Source: Asticcacaulis aquaticus
Lineage (GTDB): Bacteria > Pseudomonadota > Alphaproteobacteria > Caulobacterales > Caulobacteraceae
DNA: 64,000 bases
Reading direction: 5' to 3'
Assembly (NCBI RefSeq): GCF_028550415.1
Contig: NZ_JAQQKX010000007.1
Coordinates: 62,001-126,000 of the forward strand
This document shows positions 1 to 8,293 of this stretch, in pieces. Each line of letters opens with the position of its first letter. Within the stretch, counting starts at the first letter, position 1. The notes below the pieces were generated by a model. That model did not search any database, had not been told where the DNA came from, and worked only from the letters and a program-made list of their open reading frames with translations. The position numbers and the translations under genes are program-made.

Positions 1-88
1 GACCAGCCAGAGGCTCAGTATGCGTGCCATCGCCAAACCTTTCGCAATCGCGAAACGCTAACCTGCGACCGCGCGCCCGGCAATCCCA

Positions 89-2068
89 TTATGCAGCATA
101 GACGCCGCTGGCCGCTTCCAAGAACCGCACGCCGATCTCGCCCTTGCCCCGACGGGCGATGCGGCAGCGGCGGCGGCCCGGCTCATCGACGACCTCCAGA
201 TCGAAGACCTCGGGCAGGTGCTGATGGTCGGCCAGAATCAGCTTGGCGCCGCTTTTCGACAGATTGCGCAGCGAGCAGTTGACCGAGCCGCCGTGCGGCA
301 GGATCAGGCGCGCCGGCTTGGCCGTGCGCACGCGGGCGTCGAAGCGGCGCTCCTCCATGCCGATGATCCAGTCGTCGAGATTGCGCCCGATATCGGCCAC
401 GCCGCCGGCCGCCACGTGCATATTGGCGGAAATTTCCTGCGTCACGGCGCTCTGTTCCTGGATCGAACCCGTCGCCGTGTCAACGAAGCCCTGAACCTCG
501 TCGATGGCGGCCGTGATCGATTCCAGCGCGCCGACGACCTGATCGGACAGGGTCTGCATCCCGGCGATTTCGCTGGAAATGCGCGTCGTGGCGGCGCTGG
601 TCTGGGCCGCCAGCACCTTGACCTCGTTGGCGACGACGGCAAAGCCGCGACCGGCCTCACCGGCGCGCGCCGACTCGATGGTGGCGTTGAGCGCCAGCAG
701 GTTGATCTGACCGGCGACCTGCGCGATCAGTTGCACCACGCCGTCCATAGATTGCGCCGCCTGACGCATTTCGCCGGTCGAACGCCCCGCCGCGCTGGTG
801 CGTGCATGGATCTGGTCGACGGCCTCCTTGGTGCGCAGCATGCCGCTGGCGATATCGCTGACCGAGGCGTTCATTTCCTCGGCAGCGGCAGCGACGGTTT
901 CGACATTGTTGAGCGTGTCTTCGGCGGCTTCGACGGCGCGTGAGCGGGCGCCCATGCTGGCGGTGATGTCGGTGGCGTATTTGACGACCTTGACCGGGCG
1001 GCCATTGGCGTCGAGGATCGGATTATAGGTCGCCTGAAGCCAGATCAGTTTCCCGCCCTTGCCGAAGCGCTGATAGATGGCCGACAGGGCTTCGCCGCGC
1101 CCCAACCGCTCCCAGAAGACGCGGTATTCGTCGCTGGTGGCGTAATGCTTCGCCACGAACAGACGGTGGTGCTGGTCCTTGATCTCGGGCAGGCGGTAAC
1201 CGGTCGCGGTCAGGAAGTTCTCGTTGGCATCGATGATCGTGCCATCCAGACGGAACGAAATGACGGCCTGGGTCCGGTTGATGGCGGCGATCTGACCTTC
1301 GTAGTCGGCGTTGCGACGCTTTTCGGCGGTGACGTCGGTGGCGAACTTGACGACCTTCACTGGGCGGCCGCTGTCGTCGAGGATCGGGTTATAGGTGGCG
1401 CGAATCCATACTTCGCTATGCCCCTTGCCGATGCGACGGAATTCACCGGCCTGAAACTCGCCGCGACGCAGCGCCGCCCAGAAATCGGCATAGGCCGCCG
1501 AGGCCGCATCCTCAGGCGTCAGGAACATACGGTGATGATGGCCGGCGATCTCGCTCAGGCCATACCCCATGGCGCCGAGGAAATTGTCGTTGGCGTCGAG
1601 GATGGTGCCGTCCATATTGAACGAGATAACGGCCTGCGACCGCTGGATGGCGGCGATCTGACCGGCATCGCTGAGCGCGCGGTGCTTGTCGGCGGTGATA
1701 TCGGAGGCGATCTTGACGATGCGCGTCACGCGACCGCGCGAATCTACTACCGGATTATAGGTCGCCTGCAACCAGATTTCGCGTTCGTTTTTCGCGACCC
1801 GGCGGAATTCGCCTTCCTTGAACTGCCCGGCGCGCAACGACGCCCAGAACGACCGGTAGGCATCGCCGTCGGCCTCGCCATCCGGCATGAACATGCGGTG
1901 CGGCTTGCCGATCACTTCGGCGGCACTGTAGCCCATGGTCTTGAGGAAATTGTCGTTGGCCTCAAGCAGCCGGCCATCGGTATCGAAACTGACCACCGCC
2001 ATCGACTGATCGATCGCGCGTTGAAGCGCCGCATTGCGGTTGAACGAGGCAGGGGTCCACAGGGGCAT
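89..2068 (-). CDS. Soluble methyl-accepting chemotaxis protein with three PAS domains and a C-terminal PilZ-like domain
   Basis: 659 residues, no membrane segment, so a cytoplasmic receptor. Three tandem PAS repeats (about 20-130, 140-250, 265-370) share phrases such as '[10 protein letters not shown]' and 'LDANDNFL'. An MCP signalling hairpin follows (about 380-565), with the family tip '[20 protein letters not shown]'. The last 90 residues, with 'NLSKSGAKL' and 'GVRFLE', look like PilZ, a cyclic-di-GMP-binding fold. PAS domains probably sense an internal ligand or redox state and the hairpin should talk to CheA/CheW. The PilZ link to c-di-GMP is inference, because its N-terminal RxxxR motif is not obvious. 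The ATG at 2066-2068 begins immediately before the first PAS region. No che genes lie nearby. Confidence 0.9.
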   Translation of the reverse strand: MPLWTPASFNRNAALQRAIDQSMAVVSFDTDGRLLEANDNFLKTMGYSAAEVIGKPHRMFMPDGEADGDAYRSFWASLRAGQFKEGEFRRVAKNEREIWLQATYNPVVDSRGRVTRIVKIASDITADKHRALSDAGQIAAIQRSQAVISFNMDGTILDANDNFLGAMGYGLSEIAGHHHRMFLTPEDAASAAYADFWAALRRGEFQAGEFRRIGKGHSEVWIRATYNPILDDSGRPVKVVKFATDVTAEKRRNADYEGQIAAINRTQAVISFRLDGTIIDANENFLTATGYRLPEIKDQHHRLFVAKHYATSDEYRVFWERLGRGEALSAIYQRFGKGGKLIWLQATYNPILDANGRPVKVVKYATDITASMGARSRAVEAAEDTLNNVETVAAAAEEMNASVSDIASGMLRTKEAVDQIHARTSAAGRSTGEMRQAAQSMDGVVQLIAQVAGQINLLALNATIESARAGEAGRGFAVVANEVKVLAAQTSAATTRISSEIAGMQTLSDQVVGALESITAAIDEVQGFVDTATGSIQEQSAVTQEISANMHVAAGGVADIGRNLDDWIIGMEERRFDARVRTAKPARLILPHGGSVNCSLRNLSKSGAKLILADHQHLPEVFDLEVVDEPGRRRCRIARRGKGEIGVRFLEAASGVYAA

Positions 2069-2123
2069 GGGCGCGCTCCATACGCATACTACTTAGAGGT
2101 GTGGATAAGATTGCCCGGTTCGG

Positions 2124-2138
2124 TAAATTTACACTTAA
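2124..2138 (+). promoter_or_regulatory. Possible CtrA-type box upstream of the PAS-MCP gene
   Basis: Two TTAA-like half sites, TAAA and TTAA, are separated by 7 bases about 60 bp upstream of the chemoreceptor start. The Caulobacter CtrA consensus is TTAA-N7-TTAA, so one position mismatches. Such a site would fit cell-cycle control of a motility gene, but short AT-rich matches occur by chance. Confidence 0.25.
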
Positions 2139-2166
2139 CCTGAACACCGTGGTGTAGGCCCTGCAC

Positions 2167-2191
2167 AAAAAAAGCGGACCCGAAGGCCCGC
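2167..2191 (-). terminator. Rho-independent terminator after the 58-residue gene
   Basis: On the minus strand a GC-rich stem GCGGGCC / GGTCCGC with a TTCG loop is followed by seven T residues. It lies 15 bp beyond the stop of the small gene at 2206-2382. Confidence 0.8.
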
Positions 2192-2205
2192 ATATGGGTT
2201 ACCAA

Positions 2206-2382
2206 CTACCGGTCCTGCTGGTTACCCGAATGGATTGTATTGATCTTCGTATTGGCCGACTGGCCCTTCTGATCCGGATTGACCGAGGTATCGGCGATGT
2301 GCGGATCGGCATTGGTCGCGTGAGCGTCCGACGGCCCGTTCGGGCTGCGACTGGCCGGAGGGATGGGCGGTAAATGGCTCAT
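2206..2382 (-). CDS. Small hydrophilic protein of unknown function
   Basis: 58 residues from the ATG at 2380-2382 (MSHLPPIPPASRS...), preceded by an AAAGG ribosome-binding site and followed by a clear terminator. An in-frame start 30 bases upstream exists, but the Shine-Dalgarno position favours the shorter form. The protein is rich in Pro, Asn, Ser and Gln, has no membrane segment or cysteine and is probably disordered. Short proteins with an MSHLPPVPPA-like start are, from memory, common and uncharacterised in Caulobacterales and sphingomonads. No function is assigned. Confidence 0.6.
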   Translation of the reverse strand: MSHLPPIPPASRSPNGPSDAHATNADPHIADTSVNPDQKGQSANTKINTIHSGNQQDR

Positions 2383-2609
2383 AGGGATACGCCTTTGACG
2401 AAACGGGAGCATAGCCGCGGCAGGCGTAAGCGCGCGATAAGGTCCCCGAGCCGAGACCTAAAGCTTTGATCGAAATCGGGTTTTATGACTCAGAGCCCAA
2501 ATGAAAATAAAGAGGCAATAGGAAAGCGGTTCCAAAAAAGATTAACCTGTTATAAACAGGCCGCTCGTACCCTGAGATCACCTGTTCCCCCGTTGAGCGA
2601 GACGCGTAT

Positions 2610-2813
2610 ATGTCCTTTGCCCAAAAACTGCTGCTGCCGCGCAAGATCATGATCGCCGCCTGGGTCATGGTCGCCACCCTCTGGCTGGCCATCGCCGTCG
2701 AGCATTTCAGTGCCGTGCAGACCCTGCCCTTCGTCAAGACGGTCTTCTTCTATCTGCTGCTCGACTATGTGTGGGCCTCGCTGTCGCGCGAGTGGTCGAA
2801 CAGCGAGTCCTGA
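2610..2813 (+). CDS. Small membrane protein of unknown function
   Basis: 67 residues with two hydrophobic stretches (about 13-29 and 42-55) separated by a short segment, so probably a two-helix inner-membrane hairpin. The ATG at 2610 follows a weak purine-rich stretch, and a strong bidirectional terminator starts 25 bp after the stop. No family is recognised. The frame is supported by the terminator and by its lone position between two minus-strand genes. The opposite strand is open over part of the same interval, but its product lacks any recognisable feature. Confidence 0.55.
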   Translation: MSFAQKLLLPRKIMIAAWVMVATLWLAIAVEHFSAVQTLPFVKTVFFYLLLDYVWASLSREWSNSES

Positions 2814-2837
2814 CGCCTAAGGCAGCCTCTGATACGG

Positions 2838-2870
2838 AAAAAGAGCGGGCCTTCTGTCCCGCTCTTTTTT
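2838..2870. terminator. Bidirectional rho-independent terminator
   Basis: The stem GAGCGGG / CCCGCTC has a short loop, five A before it and six T after it. It can therefore serve both the rightward membrane-protein gene and the leftward EF-hand gene ending at 2900. Confidence 0.9.
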
Positions 2871-2899
2871 AGTTTTCGACCCGTCTGCGGTCTTCGGGT

Positions 2900-3853
2900 T
2901 TACGCCGCCACCGAGGTCGTGGTGGTGGTCGTCTGGTCCGCGATGACGCTGGCCATGGACTGCATCCAGCGGCTGGTCAGGGCCGCGAACTTGGCAGCGG
3001 TCGCATCGCTGCCGGAAGTGCTATCAGAAGCGCTGTCGGCTTGTGTCGGTGCGCCTTGCGGCGGCGGCGGGCCATTGGCGCGCATCTGCTCATCGAAGCT
3101 CGACTTCTCCGTCTCGGTCACCGAACCGTCGCCATCGGAGTCCATGGCCGAGAACAGTTCTTCGATCTTGGACGTGTCGCCGCTTTCGTCGGTGCCGGAC
3201 GCCGCCATCATTTCGTCTAGGCTGACCGTGCCGTCCTGATTGGTGTCCAGAGCGTCGAAGCTTTGAGCGCCGCCCCCCATACCGCCTGCGCCCTGAGGGC
3301 CGCCCGGACCGCCCGGCGGCGGGCCGTTGGCGCGCATCTGCTCATCGAAGCTCGACTTCTCCGACTCGGTCACCGAACCGTCGCCGTCAGCATCCATAGC
3401 CGAGAACAGTTCCTCGATCTTCGACGTGTCACCGCTTTCGTCGGTGCCGGACGCCGCCGTCATTTCGTCGAGGCTGACAGTGCCGTCTTCGTTGGTGTCG
3501 AGTTCGTCGAAGGTTTGCGGCGCGCTGCCGCCCTTCGCCCCGCCCATCGGCGGCGGCCCACTCTGACTTGCTTCCTGGGCCTGCAACATGCTGCCCATGG
3601 TCCCGGAGGCGATCTGGGTCTGGAGGTAACTTACGCTTTCCTCTTCGGTCACCGAACCATTGCTGTCGGTGTCCATGCTGGCGAAGCGCTTGGCCACCGA
3701 CGCCGCGTCTTCGGTCTTGCCCGTCTTGCTGGTGGGGGCACCGGAGGTCATTTCCTCCAGCGTAATGCCGCCGTCGCTGTTGGCGTCGATTTTGGAAAAA
3801 ATCTTCGCCTGCATTTGCGCCAAGGCGGCCGCAGATGTCGATCCGATCTGCAT
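2900..3853 (-). CDS. EF-hand calcium-binding protein with six EF loops
   Basis: 317 residues. Canonical 12-residue calcium loops lie at about 23-34, 61-72, 119-130, 154-165, 203-214 and 238-249, for example DTNEDGTVSLDE and DADGDGSVTESE. Residues 116-180 and 200-264 are almost identical, an internal duplication with an 84-residue period. Linkers are rich in Gly and Pro, and the tail is Thr/Ser-rich with six consecutive Thr. There is no obvious signal peptide, so the location is uncertain. The ATG at 3853 has a strong AAGGAGA site. It ends at the bidirectional terminator at 2838-2870. A calcium buffer or sensor role is inferred from the loops alone. Confidence 0.9.
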   Translation of the reverse strand: MQIGSTSAAALAQMQAKIFSKIDANSDGGITLEEMTSGAPTSKTGKTEDAASVAKRFASMDTDSNGSVTEEESVSYLQTQIASGTMGSMLQAQEASQSGPPPMGGAKGGSAPQTFDELDTNEDGTVSLDEMTAASGTDESGDTSKIEELFSAMDADGDGSVTESEKSSFDEQMRANGPPPGGPGGPQGAGGMGGGAQSFDALDTNQDGTVSLDEMMAASGTDESGDTSKIEELFSAMDSDGDGSVTETEKSSFDEQMRANGPPPPQGAPTQADSASDSTSGSDATAAKFAALTSRWMQSMASVIADQTTTTTTSVAA

Positions 3854-4296
3854 AATCCATCTCCTTTTACAAAGTTCGTCAACAGGACGAACCCCACATG
3901 AAGATGTTCTTATTGTTAATGATGTATTGAATTAACACTCATTTCTTAAATGAAACGAGAAAGACATATTTTAAACTTTAATCATGCCTGATTTAATTTA
4001 CACTATATCATAAAAAATACAAATCAAGAGCTTTTTGCTTACCGGCAAAAATTGCCTTGCTTGGCGCGAGCGCAACATCCTTCCAATTTAAAGCCCATTT
4101 TTTTGTCGCGCATTTGATTCCAAAAACCGTTGCACACTTTTTGGAATGCGCTCTTTTTGTTTTCGCGCATTTGATTCCAAAAACCGTTGCACACTTTTCG
4201 GAATGCGCTCTATGTCATTGCCGCCATATTCCAACCATGTAAAAAGCACATATGGACTTCAAATAAGCGTCCAATATATCCGGCGGGAACCTCCTT
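3854..4296. other. AT-rich intergenic region between two EF-hand genes
   Basis: 443 bp between divergently transcribed EF-hand genes. The first 200 bp are markedly AT-rich compared with the rest of the window, as expected for a promoter region or poorly conserved DNA. The right half contains two tandem copies of a GANTC-containing repeat, described separately. No RNA gene or further coding frame was recognised. Confidence 0.6.
4107..4211 (+). repeat. Two tandem copies of a GANTC-containing palindromic intergenic repeat
   Basis: Two copies of a roughly 47-bp unit, 4107-4154 and 4164-4211, with a 57-bp period. Each begins CGCGCATTTGATTCC and ends GGAATGCGCTCT. The core ATTCCAAAAA / TTTTTGGAAT can form a hairpin (one mismatch in copy 2), and GATTC is a GANTC methylation site. 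Related copies occur at 11918-11966 and 21818-21865. Intergenic repeats associated with CcrM sites have been described in Caulobacter and relatives. Confidence 0.85.
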
Positions 4297-5052
4297 ATGA
4301 CGACCAAAACCTTCTTCTGCGCCAGCCTTTTCGCTCTGGCTTTTGCGGCGCCCGTGCTGGCGCAGCCGGGGCCTCCGGGCGGCGGGCAGGGACGCCCGAA
4401 CATGGGCCCGCCGCCGTCGGGCGAACAAGGCCCCAAGGCCGACGGCCACACGGTCGGTCAGGCGGTGTTTTTCAGCCCGTCGGGCGAAGTGTTCAAGGCC
4501 CCTCTGAAAGACCCCTACCCGACGGCGGTCTGGTTCGCCGCGGCGGACACGGATAAGGACGGCGCCTTGTCGCGCGACGAATTCATGAACGACGCCCTGC
4601 GCTTTTTCGCCATCGTCGACCGCGACGGCAAGAAGGTGATTACCTCACAGGACAACAGCCATTACGAAGCCGTTCTGGCGCCGGAAATCGCCGGTTTCAG
4701 CCCGCTGGTCGCCCAGCCGAAGAACCCGCGCCGCGCCGAGGACGAAGGCGACAAGGAGGCCGCCCAGAACCGCTACGTGAAACGCGTCGTCGGCGCCGCG
4801 CAGTTCAGCCTGATCAACGAACCGCAGCCGATCCGCAACGCCGACACCAATTTCGATTTCCGCATTACGGTCGACGAATGGATCAATGCGACCGGCCAGC
4901 GCTTCGACATGCTCGATGCCAATAAGGACGGCAAGCTGACCCTGGCCGAACTGCCCAAGACGCCGCTGCAGCGCGGTCTGGAGCAGCGCGCCGTCGAACG
5001 CGAGAAGGAAAAGAAGAAAGGCGGCGGACTGTTCGGCGGCAAAAGAGAATAG
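4297..5052 (+). CDS. Secreted EF-hand domain protein
   Basis: 251 residues with a clear signal peptide (hydrophobic stretch ending FAAPVLAQ at about residue 23), so periplasmic or secreted. A Pro/Gly-rich linker follows. Good EF loops lie at about 84-95 (DTDKDGALSRDE) and 207-218 (DANKDGKLTLAE). Two degenerate ones lie at about 108 and 183 (DTNFDFRITVDE). The C-terminus is very basic and Lys/Gly-rich. Transcribed divergently from the six-loop EF protein. Role unknown beyond probable calcium binding. The ATG start fits the signal peptide, though no strong ribosome site is visible. Confidence 0.85.
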   Translation: MTTKTFFCASLFALAFAAPVLAQPGPPGGGQGRPNMGPPPSGEQGPKADGHTVGQAVFFSPSGEVFKAPLKDPYPTAVWFAAADTDKDGALSRDEFMNDALRFFAIVDRDGKKVITSQDNSHYEAVLAPEIAGFSPLVAQPKNPRRAEDEGDKEAAQNRYVKRVVGAAQFSLINEPQPIRNADTNFDFRITVDEWINATGQRFDMLDANKDGKLTLAELPKTPLQRGLEQRAVEREKEKKKGGGLFGGKRE

Positions 5053-5370
5053 ATTACCGCTTTCAACTTGAACTTTGCTTGCCGTCGATGCCGAACAACC
5101 GGTGTCGGCGGCACTTTATTTAGTAACAAAAGAAACGTCTTCCGATTTAAGAACGAATGCAACCGGTTTGTTTGCAAAAGCAACGACAGGTTCGTGCAAA
5201 TTTTTGCCACGACACGCAAGATATTTGCAAAACCACCCTCATTTTCTGCAAATTCCATCTAATTATGCGCGGGTTTGGCGTTTAATGTCGCACACCTGTT
5301 TAGAACATGCTACTTCGCGTCCCTTCCAAAAAAGCTGGCCAAACAGCTATCTAAAAAGCGACGTGACGTG
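5053..5370. promoter_or_regulatory. Intergenic region with phased TTTGCAAA-like motifs upstream of tyrA
   Basis: 318 bp without a supported gene. GCAAA occurs at 5174, 5196, 5227 and 5248, with an inverted TTTGC at 5203 and a near-match GCAAG at 5216. The spacing is therefore about two helical turns. This could be an operator array for tyrA, but no known regulator is implied. Confidence 0.3.
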
Positions 5371-6129
5371 GTGAAAAAAGTTCACAAACTGGGTTTGTTC
5401 GGGTTAGGCGCCTTCGGCCGCCTCATCGTGCGTCATCTGGCGCCCTATTTCGACATCCTGGCTTATGATCCGTCCCCCGAAGCGAAAGCCTATGCCAAAC
5501 GGCACAATGTCTCGCTGGTCTCGCTGGAAGAAGCCGCCGGCTGCAAGGTCGTGATCCTCGCCACGCCGATCCGTACGCTGAAGGAACTGGCGACGAAGAT
5601 CGGGCCGCACGTGCCGCTGGACGGCCTTGTCATCGACGTCGGCTCGGTCAAGGTCAAGCCCGCGGCGTGGTTACAGGAGGCCCTGCCGCCGCAGGTTTCA
5701 ATCCTGTGCACCCACCCCTTGTTCGGCCCGCAGTCGGCGAAATACGGCATCCACGGCATGGAAATCGTCGTTTGCCCGGTGCGCGTGCGTCACCTGAAAC
5801 CCATCGTGCAGTTCTTCGAGCGGACGCTGGACCTCAAAGTCTCGCTGGCGACGCCGGAAATCCACGACCGCGCCCTGGCCGCCGTGCAGGGCCTGACGCA
5901 CATGATCGCCAAGGTCCTGAGCGGCCTTGAGCCTCTGCCGCGCGTCCACACCACGCGTTCCTACGACCTGATGATGCAGGGCGTCGGCCTCGTGCAGGGT
6001 GACTCGGACGAACTGTTCATGTCGATCGAGCGCGACAATCCGTTTGCCGCCGAAATCCGCAAGCGCTTCTTTGCCGAGATCGACGGTCTGCGCGACCGGC
6101 TGGAAGCCCACAGCCACGCGGCGGATTAA
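5371..6129 (+). CDS. TyrA-family prephenate/arogenate dehydrogenase
   Basis: About 252 residues. An N-terminal Rossmann fold with GLGAFG binds NAD(P), and the TyrA signature CTHPLFGPQSA contains the histidine that is catalytic in the family. It oxidatively decarboxylates prephenate or arogenate in tyrosine synthesis. The start is uncertain: GTG codons at 5368 and 5371 place the protein at the Rossmann strand (KKVHKLGLFG). A TTG at 5275 would add an unlikely basic extension. No strong ribosome site is visible. The length is slightly below usual for TyrA and no ACT domain is present, as in short cyanobacterial and plant-like arogenate dehydrogenases. Substrate preference cannot be read from sequence. 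Confidence 0.8.
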   Translation: MKKVHKLGLFGLGAFGRLIVRHLAPYFDILAYDPSPEAKAYAKRHNVSLVSLEEAAGCKVVILATPIRTLKELATKIGPHVPLDGLVIDVGSVKVKPAAWLQEALPPQVSILCTHPLFGPQSAKYGIHGMEIVVCPVRVRHLKPIVQFFERTLDLKVSLATPEIHDRALAAVQGLTHMIAKVLSGLEPLPRVHTTRSYDLMMQGVGLVQGDSDELFMSIERDNPFAAEIRKRFFAEIDGLRDRLEAHSHAAD

Positions 6130-6134
6130 GATTT

Positions 6135-6291
6135 TTTGACCACGAAAAGCACGAAAAACACTAAAAATTCATCGCGTTGAATCTTTGCGCGAAGCGCCTT
6201 AACATATGCACAGCCGCTAATGATTTAGGGCGCTTCGCGCAGGAATTTAAGCGCTCTCTTTTTAGTGTTTTTCGTGCTTTTCGTGGTCAAA
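6135..6291. repeat. 157-bp nested inverted repeat (MITE- or REP-like)
   Basis: A perfect 33-bp inverted repeat (6135-6167 against 6259-6291, arm starting TTTGACCACGAAAAGC) encloses a second perfect 12-bp inverted repeat (GCGCGAAGCGCC at 6187-6198 against 6229-6240). It fills the gap between tyrA and the orphan small gene. Arms containing CACGAAAAGCACGAAAAAC-type sequence recur in many bacterial genomes. It could act as a bidirectional terminator, but its length and perfection suggest a small mobile or REP-like element. Confidence 0.85.
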
Positions 6292-6296
6292 TCTTC

Positions 6297-6464
6297 TTAT
6301 CTTATGAAGGCCCGATTGCGAGCAATTACATCAGCCGCTGACACAACTTTGTAGGACTCCTCAGGCGCTGCAAAAGCATGAGTCAATTCCACTTTCAATT
6401 GCTCGAAAGCCAATTCATCGACCTCGACATTCTTACAGACGGTTTTAGGCGTTTTACGTGACAT
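6297..6464 (-). CDS. Small protein, possibly an orphan antitoxin
   Basis: 55 residues (MSRKTPKTVCKNVEV...), starting at the ATG 6462-6464. It begins 5 bases after the antiporter stop, with GGGGGAGG about 11 bases upstream, so it is probably translated from the antiporter transcript. The C-terminal phrase VVSAADVIARNR resembles the tails of small antitoxins that precede RelE/ParE-type toxins, but no toxin gene follows. The inverted repeat at 6135-6291 is immediately downstream. The antitoxin idea is weak; the coding call rests on ribosome site, spacing and clean frame. Confidence 0.5.
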   Translation of the reverse strand: MSRKTPKTVCKNVEVDELAFEQLKVELTHAFAAPEESYKVVSAADVIARNRAFIR

Positions 6465-6469
6465 AAAAC

Positions 6470-8293
6470 CTATGCCTCCCCCGCCACCTTGCGTAACGTC
6501 GAGCGCAGGATACGCGGCACGTGGCCGTCCGGCGCGTATTTGAGCAGGTCCTTGCGGAACTCGTCGCGCTTTTCGTGGATCGAGGCCAGGACCAGCCCCA
6601 TCGGCACCCCCAGATCGACCAGCGTGTTTTCCGCCAGTTGCAGCGACGCCTCGATGGTTTCCGGTACGGCGTCTGTGACCCCCAGACCGTAGAGCTTCTC
6701 CGCGTGGCGGGCGTCTCTGGCCCGCGCGATCAGACCGACATCGGTACGCACCGTGCGCACCGCCGCCACCACGTTATCGGTAAAGATGGCGTTCGACACG
6801 GTGATGACCACCGCCCGCACATTGTCCAGCCCCATACGCCTGAGCATTTCCGGATGCGAGGCGTCGCCGTACCAGGCTTCGACGCCTTCACGCCGGGCGC
6901 GCGAGGTCACCTTCGGATTGGCGTCGATCACCGCGAACGAAATATCGTGCCGCCGCAGCATATCGACCACCAGCTCTCCGACGCGGCCATAACCGACCAC
7001 CAGCACGTCGACCTTTTCGGATACCTGAGACGGGGCTTCAGCGGGTGCTGCTTCGGCGGTCGCAGATTTGCGATTGACCTTGCCGCCCAGCATGGCCAGC
7101 GCCGGGACCATGAACATCGAGACGATGGCCGAGACGATCACCGCGTGGCCGAAACCGGAACTGACCAGATTACGCCCTATGGCCTCGTCGATGATGACGA
7201 AGGCGAATTCCCCGGCGGGTGCCAGCACGGCAGCAGCCTCCAGTGCGCCGCGCCAGCTCAGGCCGAAGCCGCGCGCGATCGGGGCTACGACCGCGATCTT
7301 GATGGCGATCAGGGCGAAGGCGAAACCCAGCACCAGCACCGGCTGGGCCATGACGATGGCGAAGTCGAGCCGCGCGCCCACCGTGACGAAGAACAGGCCG
7401 AGTAGCAGGCCCTTGAACGGCTCGACCATCATTTCGATTTCGCGACGGTACTCGGTTTCCGCCAGCAGCAGCCCGGCGATAAAGGCCCCTAAGCCCATGC
7501 TCAACCCGGCCCAGACGGCCAGTTGTCCGGATACCAGCACGACGAGGAAACAGGCAGCCATGAAGATTTCCGCGCTCTTGGCCAGCGCCGCCGAACGGAA
7601 CAAAGGCCTGAGCAACAGGCGCCCGCCGATGACGATCAGGCCGATGGCGAGGATGGCGGGGATAAGCGCCAGCAGGCCGCTGATGCCGAAGGAATCCGTG
7701 CCCGAAGCCAGGACGATGACCGTGACCATGATCGGGGCGACGGCCAGATCCTGCGCCAGCAGAACGGCGAAGACGCTGCGCCCCGTCGCCGTATGCAGGC
7801 GCTTGCGTTCGGCCATGACCGGCATGACCATCGCCGTCGAGGACAGGGCCAGCCCCATCGCCACGGCCACCGCGCCGCCGACCCCGCGCCCCAGCAGCAG
7901 AAACAGCCCGGTCAGCACCGCGGCGCAGATGACGATTTGCAGCGCCCCCAGTCCGAAGACCATCCGCCGCATGGCCTTGAGGCGTTCCCAGGTCAGTTCC
8001 AGCCCGATGGCGAACAGCAGGAAGACGACCCCCAGCTCGGCGAGCTGATGCACGTCCTCGGTCTGGGAAATGGTGAACATCGATACGAAGGGCACGTGGT
8101 CTTCGAGCCGCCCCAGACCGAACGGCCCCAGAAGCGCGCCGACCAGCAGAAAGCCGAGCACCGGCGACACGCGAAAGCGATGGAAAAAGGGAACAAAAAC
8201 CGCTGCGGCGATCAGAAAGGCGATACCCGACGAGCTGGTGCCTGACGTCGCCACGTGTGCGGCGGTTCCTTCCGGTAGCAAACCCATCGGCAA
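6470..8293 (-). CDS. Kef-type monovalent cation:proton antiporter (CPA2) with TrkA-N domain
   Basis: 607 residues. About 12 hydrophobic segments form the sodium/hydrogen exchanger module (20-395), with typical phrases FLLFAIGLELTWERLK and ALSSTAMVMPVMAERKRL. The cytosolic TrkA-N (RCK) domain at about 430-545 has the nucleotide-binding motif VVGYGRVGELV. It probably exports potassium or sodium against protons and is gated by a nucleotide or thiol ligand. The TTG at 8291-8293 is chosen because AAGGA sits 9 bases upstream; an ATG two codons later is an alternative. No KefF/KefG partner is adjacent. The small gene at 6297-6464 follows in the same transcript. Confidence 0.9.
   Translation of the reverse strand: MPMGLLPEGTAAHVATSGTSSSGIAFLIAAAVFVPFFHRFRVSPVLGFLLVGALLGPFGLGRLEDHVPFVSMFTISQTEDVHQLAELGVVFLLFAIGLELTWERLKAMRRMVFGLGALQIVICAAVLTGLFLLLGRGVGGAVAVAMGLALSSTAMVMPVMAERKRLHTATGRSVFAVLLAQDLAVAPIMVTVIVLASGTDSFGISGLLALIPAILAIGLIVIGGRLLLRPLFRSAALAKSAEIFMAACFLVVLVSGQLAVWAGLSMGLGAFIAGLLLAETEYRREIEMMVEPFKGLLLGLFFVTVGARLDFAIVMAQPVLVLGFAFALIAIKIAVVAPIARGFGLSWRGALEAAAVLAPAGEFAFVIIDEAIGRNLVSSGFGHAVIVSAIVSMFMVPALAMLGGKVNRKSATAEAAPAEAPSQVSEKVDVLVVGYGRVGELVVDMLRRHDISFAVIDANPKVTSRARREGVEAWYGDASHPEMLRRMGLDNVRAVVITVSNAIFTDNVVAAVRTVRTDVGLIARARDARHAEKLYGLGVTDAVPETIEASLQLAENTLVDLGVPMGLVLASIHEKRDEFRKDLLKYAPDGHVPRILRSTLRKVAGEA

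Noticed and set aside
1-88. Coding sequence or terminator at the left edge
   Set aside because: Only a short TTTCGC/GCGAAA inverted repeat without T tract is visible; nothing can be called with confidence.
4107-4211. Possible CRISPR array
   Set aside because: Only two repeat copies with a spacer of about 9 bases, palindromic and related to dispersed repeats; no cas genes.
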